DNA of 7,615 bases from assembly GCA_947463165.1 (NCBI GenBank), contig CANHSW010000099.1, positions 1 through 7,615 of the forward strand. The letters are read 5' to 3'. Below, in pieces: positions 6,348 through 7,615 of this stretch (positions within the stretch are counted from its first letter, which is position 1; each line of letters opens with the position of its first letter). This DNA is from Cyanobacteriota bacterium (GTDB lineage Bacteria; Cyanobacteriota; Cyanobacteriia; PCC-6307; Cyanobiaceae). Position numbers and translations under genes: made by a program. The notes beneath the pieces are model-generated. The model saw only the letters and a list, made by a program, of their open reading frames with translations. It was not told where the DNA came from and did not search any database.

Positions 6348-6592
6348 ACCTCCAGCTGGTGGCCGCAGCCGCGCATCCAGCGCTCAAACTCCATCAGCAC
6401 CAGCTCGTTGGGGCAATCGATCAGCGACAGGTTGCTCACCGTGCAGTCGCCATGGCCGCCATGGTGCAGCGTTAGATGAAAGCTTTCGCCACTGAGGCCA
6501 CACACCTCCGGATCGCTGCGCACCACCACATTGAGGGCGGCGCCAAGGCGTGCCACCCGAATCCGCAGTTCCGACCAGGTCATGGTTGTCAT
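6344..6592 (-). CDS. Small Cys/His-containing hypothetical protein
   Basis: This 82-residue soluble protein has four cysteines (31, 50, 60, 76) and a His-rich stretch, HLTLHHGGHGDC, at 39-50. These could bind a metal, but the spacing fits no zinc motif I know. Features such as DPEVCGLSGESFHLTL and CTVSNLSLIDCP look ordered rather than random. I do not recognise a named family. ATG at 6592 is used here; a second in-frame ATG at 6583 (Met4) is possible, and neither has a strong ribosome site. The gene sits 65 bases after the DUF4335 gene and overlaps the next gene by four bases, so it is part of the same transcription unit. It could be cyanobacterium-specific and co-inherited with its neighbours, which is inference. 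Confidence 0.78.
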   Translation of the reverse strand: MTTMTWSELRIRVARLGAALNVVVRSDPEVCGLSGESFHLTLHHGGHGDCTVSNLSLIDCPNELVLMEFERWMRGCGHQLEV

Positions 6593-6611
6593 TACCCCAG
6601 TTTGTCCAGGA

Positions 6612-6667
6612 GCGGCGTCACGTCAAGTAGCGGCGTCGCGTCAAGAGCCGTGCCGCCTCAAGAGCCG
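6612..6667. repeat. Degenerate tandem repeat spanning the end of the DUF4335 gene
   Basis: Two 16-base copies (6612-6627 and 6630-6645) differ at one position and lie 18 bases apart. A third, looser copy (6647-6662, 12 of 16 matching) lies 17 bases further on. The 10-mer TCAAGAGCCG occurs at 6641-6650 and again at 6658-6667, where it contains the DUF4335 stop codon. The array fills most of the spacer to the next gene. Confidence 0.7.
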
Positions 6668-7293
6668 GGCTTTGCTGGTGTCAGGGGCAGGCTGGTGGGC
6701 GCTGGGCTGGTCTTGGCGCCAGGGGTGCCGCCTGGCTGGGGTTTGGGCACCGGCAGCAACAGCCCCAGGCCGGCCAGCAGGGCCAGGGCCAGCAAGCCCC
6801 CCACCGGTGCCGCCAGGCGCTGGCCCAGGGGGGTGCGGCGCTCCAGCTCAAAGGCCTTCAGGGGCTTGGGTTCCGGCAGGTCGAGGGCCAGCTGCAATCT
6901 GGGGTCCAGGCGCAATTGATCCAATACCCGCACCAGATCGGCCAGCTCGGCGTCGTCGAGATGCAGCTGCAGGGGGGCGGTATCCGGCTGACTGCTATGC
7001 AGCACCAGCTGGTGGCCGCCCTCGGGGTGGGGAGAGATTTCCACCGGTTGGGCTGGAGGCGTGCCGAAGGGGCGCTCCACGCCGCTGAGCAGGTAGCGGG
7101 CATAGGGCAGCACCACCTGCATCAAGGCCAGCAGGTGCTGCTTGCGGCCCTCCAGCTCGGGGCTACCGGCCCACTGCAGGCTCCAGCCGGTGATGATTCC
7201 CACCACCTCGCCGGATTGGCCCACCGACACATCCGGCAGTCCCTCCACCTGAAGGCGGCAGCTGAGCTGATCGAAGCGGAGGGTGGTTTTCAT
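6658..7293 (-). CDS. DUF4335 protein with C-terminal membrane anchor
   Basis: The 211-residue product matches my recollection of DUF4335, a cyanobacterial family of unknown function. The N-terminal part (about 1-75) has the features CRLQVEGL and ARYLLSGVERP. The middle part carries an acidic/Leu-rich helical segment (LHLDDAELADLVRVLDQLR, 110-128). One membrane span lies at about 161-180, followed by LLPVPKP and a Pro/Thr-rich tail to the end. The bulk is probably cytoplasmic or stromal, anchored near its C-terminus. The gene starts 18 bases after the DUF3038 gene; this DUF3038-DUF4335 order is a recurrent cyanobacterial arrangement. No Shine-Dalgarno sequence is visible before ATG 7293. The stop codon lies inside a tandem repeat, and the repeat may have changed the exact C-terminus. 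Confidence 0.85.
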   Translation of the reverse strand: MKTTLRFDQLSCRLQVEGLPDVSVGQSGEVVGIITGWSLQWAGSPELEGRKQHLLALMQVVLPYARYLLSGVERPFGTPPAQPVEISPHPEGGHQLVLHSSQPDTAPLQLHLDDAELADLVRVLDQLRLDPRLQLALDLPEPKPLKAFELERRTPLGQRLAAPVGGLLALALLAGLGLLLPVPKPQPGGTPGAKTSPAPTSLPLTPAKPGS

Positions 7294-7311
7294 GGGGAAG
7301 AAGCCAGGGCC

Positions 7312-7615
7312 TCAGGCTGCCGCATCCAGCAGACTGGCCCGCAGACGCTCAAAGCCACCGTTGCCGGCAGCGAGGGCGAGGCTTTGAATCAAACGGCGTC
7401 GCTGGGCCAAGCCAGCCTGGGGATCGAGCAGGGCATGCACCGCACCGCGACGGGGGTTCATCCTTTCTCCCACCAATTGGGCCATTCGGGTCTCAAACAT
7501 TTGCCAGCGCTGCTGGTTGATCTCGGCCGCTTCGGCCTTGGAGAGCATCACCCGCAATACCGGATAGAGCCGATCCGCCATGGCGCAGAGGATGCGGATC
7601 AGGGCGTCGGTTTCC
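7312..7615 (-). CDS. DUF3038 protein (C-terminal part; start off window)
   Basis: An ATG at 7581 would give 89 residues, but the frame stays open to the window edge, adding ETDALIRILCA before that Met. The visible 101 codons match only the C-terminal portion of DUF3038, a cyanobacterial family of roughly 170-200 residues, so the true start lies outside the window and the Met at 7581 is internal. The key match is RMNPRRGAV, the hallmark motif of the family's C-terminal third, followed by a Leu-rich helix and a final ...RLRASLLD block. No membrane segment is seen. The function of the family is unknown. It leads, at least within this window, a same-strand series ending in PPK2. Confidence 0.88.
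   Translation of the reverse strand, partial: ETDALIRILCAMADRLYPVLRVMLSKAEAAEINQQRWQMFETRMAQLVGERMNPRRGAVHALLDPQAGLAQRRRLIQSLALAAGNGGFERLRASLLDAAA

Noticed and set aside
6531..7088. Plus-strand 185-codon ORF
   Set aside because: It lies antisense to the DUF4335 gene; the product is Ala/Gly/Pro/Arg-rich and repetitive, as expected for a GC-rich shadow frame.
7312..7581. An 89-residue complete gene starting at ATG 7581
   Set aside because: The frame remains open upstream to the window edge and the visible part matches only the C-terminal portion of DUF3038, so this ATG is internal.
1..7615. Mobile element, CRISPR array, tRNA or a new defence system
   Set aside because: No terminal inverted repeats, transposase, regularly spaced direct repeats, cloverleaf pattern or nuclease/effector genes were seen; the genes present look like ordinary cyanobacterial chromosomal genes.

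Overview
The window looks like chromosomal DNA of a cyanobacterium, most likely a GC-rich picocyanobacterium of the Synechococcus/Cyanobium type. Three things support this. A DUF3038 and a DUF4335 gene lie side by side, and I know this pairing only from cyanobacteria. There is a secreted DUF1400 alpha/beta hydrolase, a mainly cyanobacterial family. Two perfect HIP1 octamers (GCGATCGC) occur at 305-312 and 6142-6149, with many near matches. No RNA gene, CRISPR array, IS element or phage module was found.

Left part (1-3508). A secreted DUF1254/DUF1214 protein runs leftward off the window. It is followed by about 530 bases without an intact gene. That stretch is not empty. At 1351-1580 it holds what reads as a decayed plus-strand relic of an outer-membrane protein of the 'transporter / Phenol_MetA_deg / neuromedin U' type, with in-frame stops and an internal deletion. 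A possible 55-residue ORF lies on the minus strand at 1622-1789. A large secreted alpha/beta hydrolase (DUF1400 plus catalytic domain, complete Ser-Asp-His triad) follows on the plus strand.

Middle part (3509-4804). The hydrolase converges on a small secreted protein, which lies 33 bases downstream of a 2-oxoglutarate/Fe(II) oxygenase, both on the minus strand. Divergent from the oxygenase is a 37-residue, tryptophan-rich single-span membrane protein with a good Shine-Dalgarno sequence.

Right part (4856-7615). Five tightly packed minus-strand genes look like one transcription unit, read from right to left: DUF3038 (start off the window), DUF4335 membrane-anchored protein, an 82-residue Cys/His-containing protein, a 123-residue two-span membrane protein (ATGA overlap with the previous gene), and polyphosphate kinase 2 (PPK2) with an unusually long, repeat-encoded low-complexity N-terminus. 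The kinase is the only one with a known reaction. Its linkage to four uncharacterised genes, at least two of them membrane proteins, is the main functional hint of the region. No new defence or mobile system is evident. The pseudogene relic, the PPK2 gene cluster and the hexanucleotide repeats inside coding regions are the points most worth following up.
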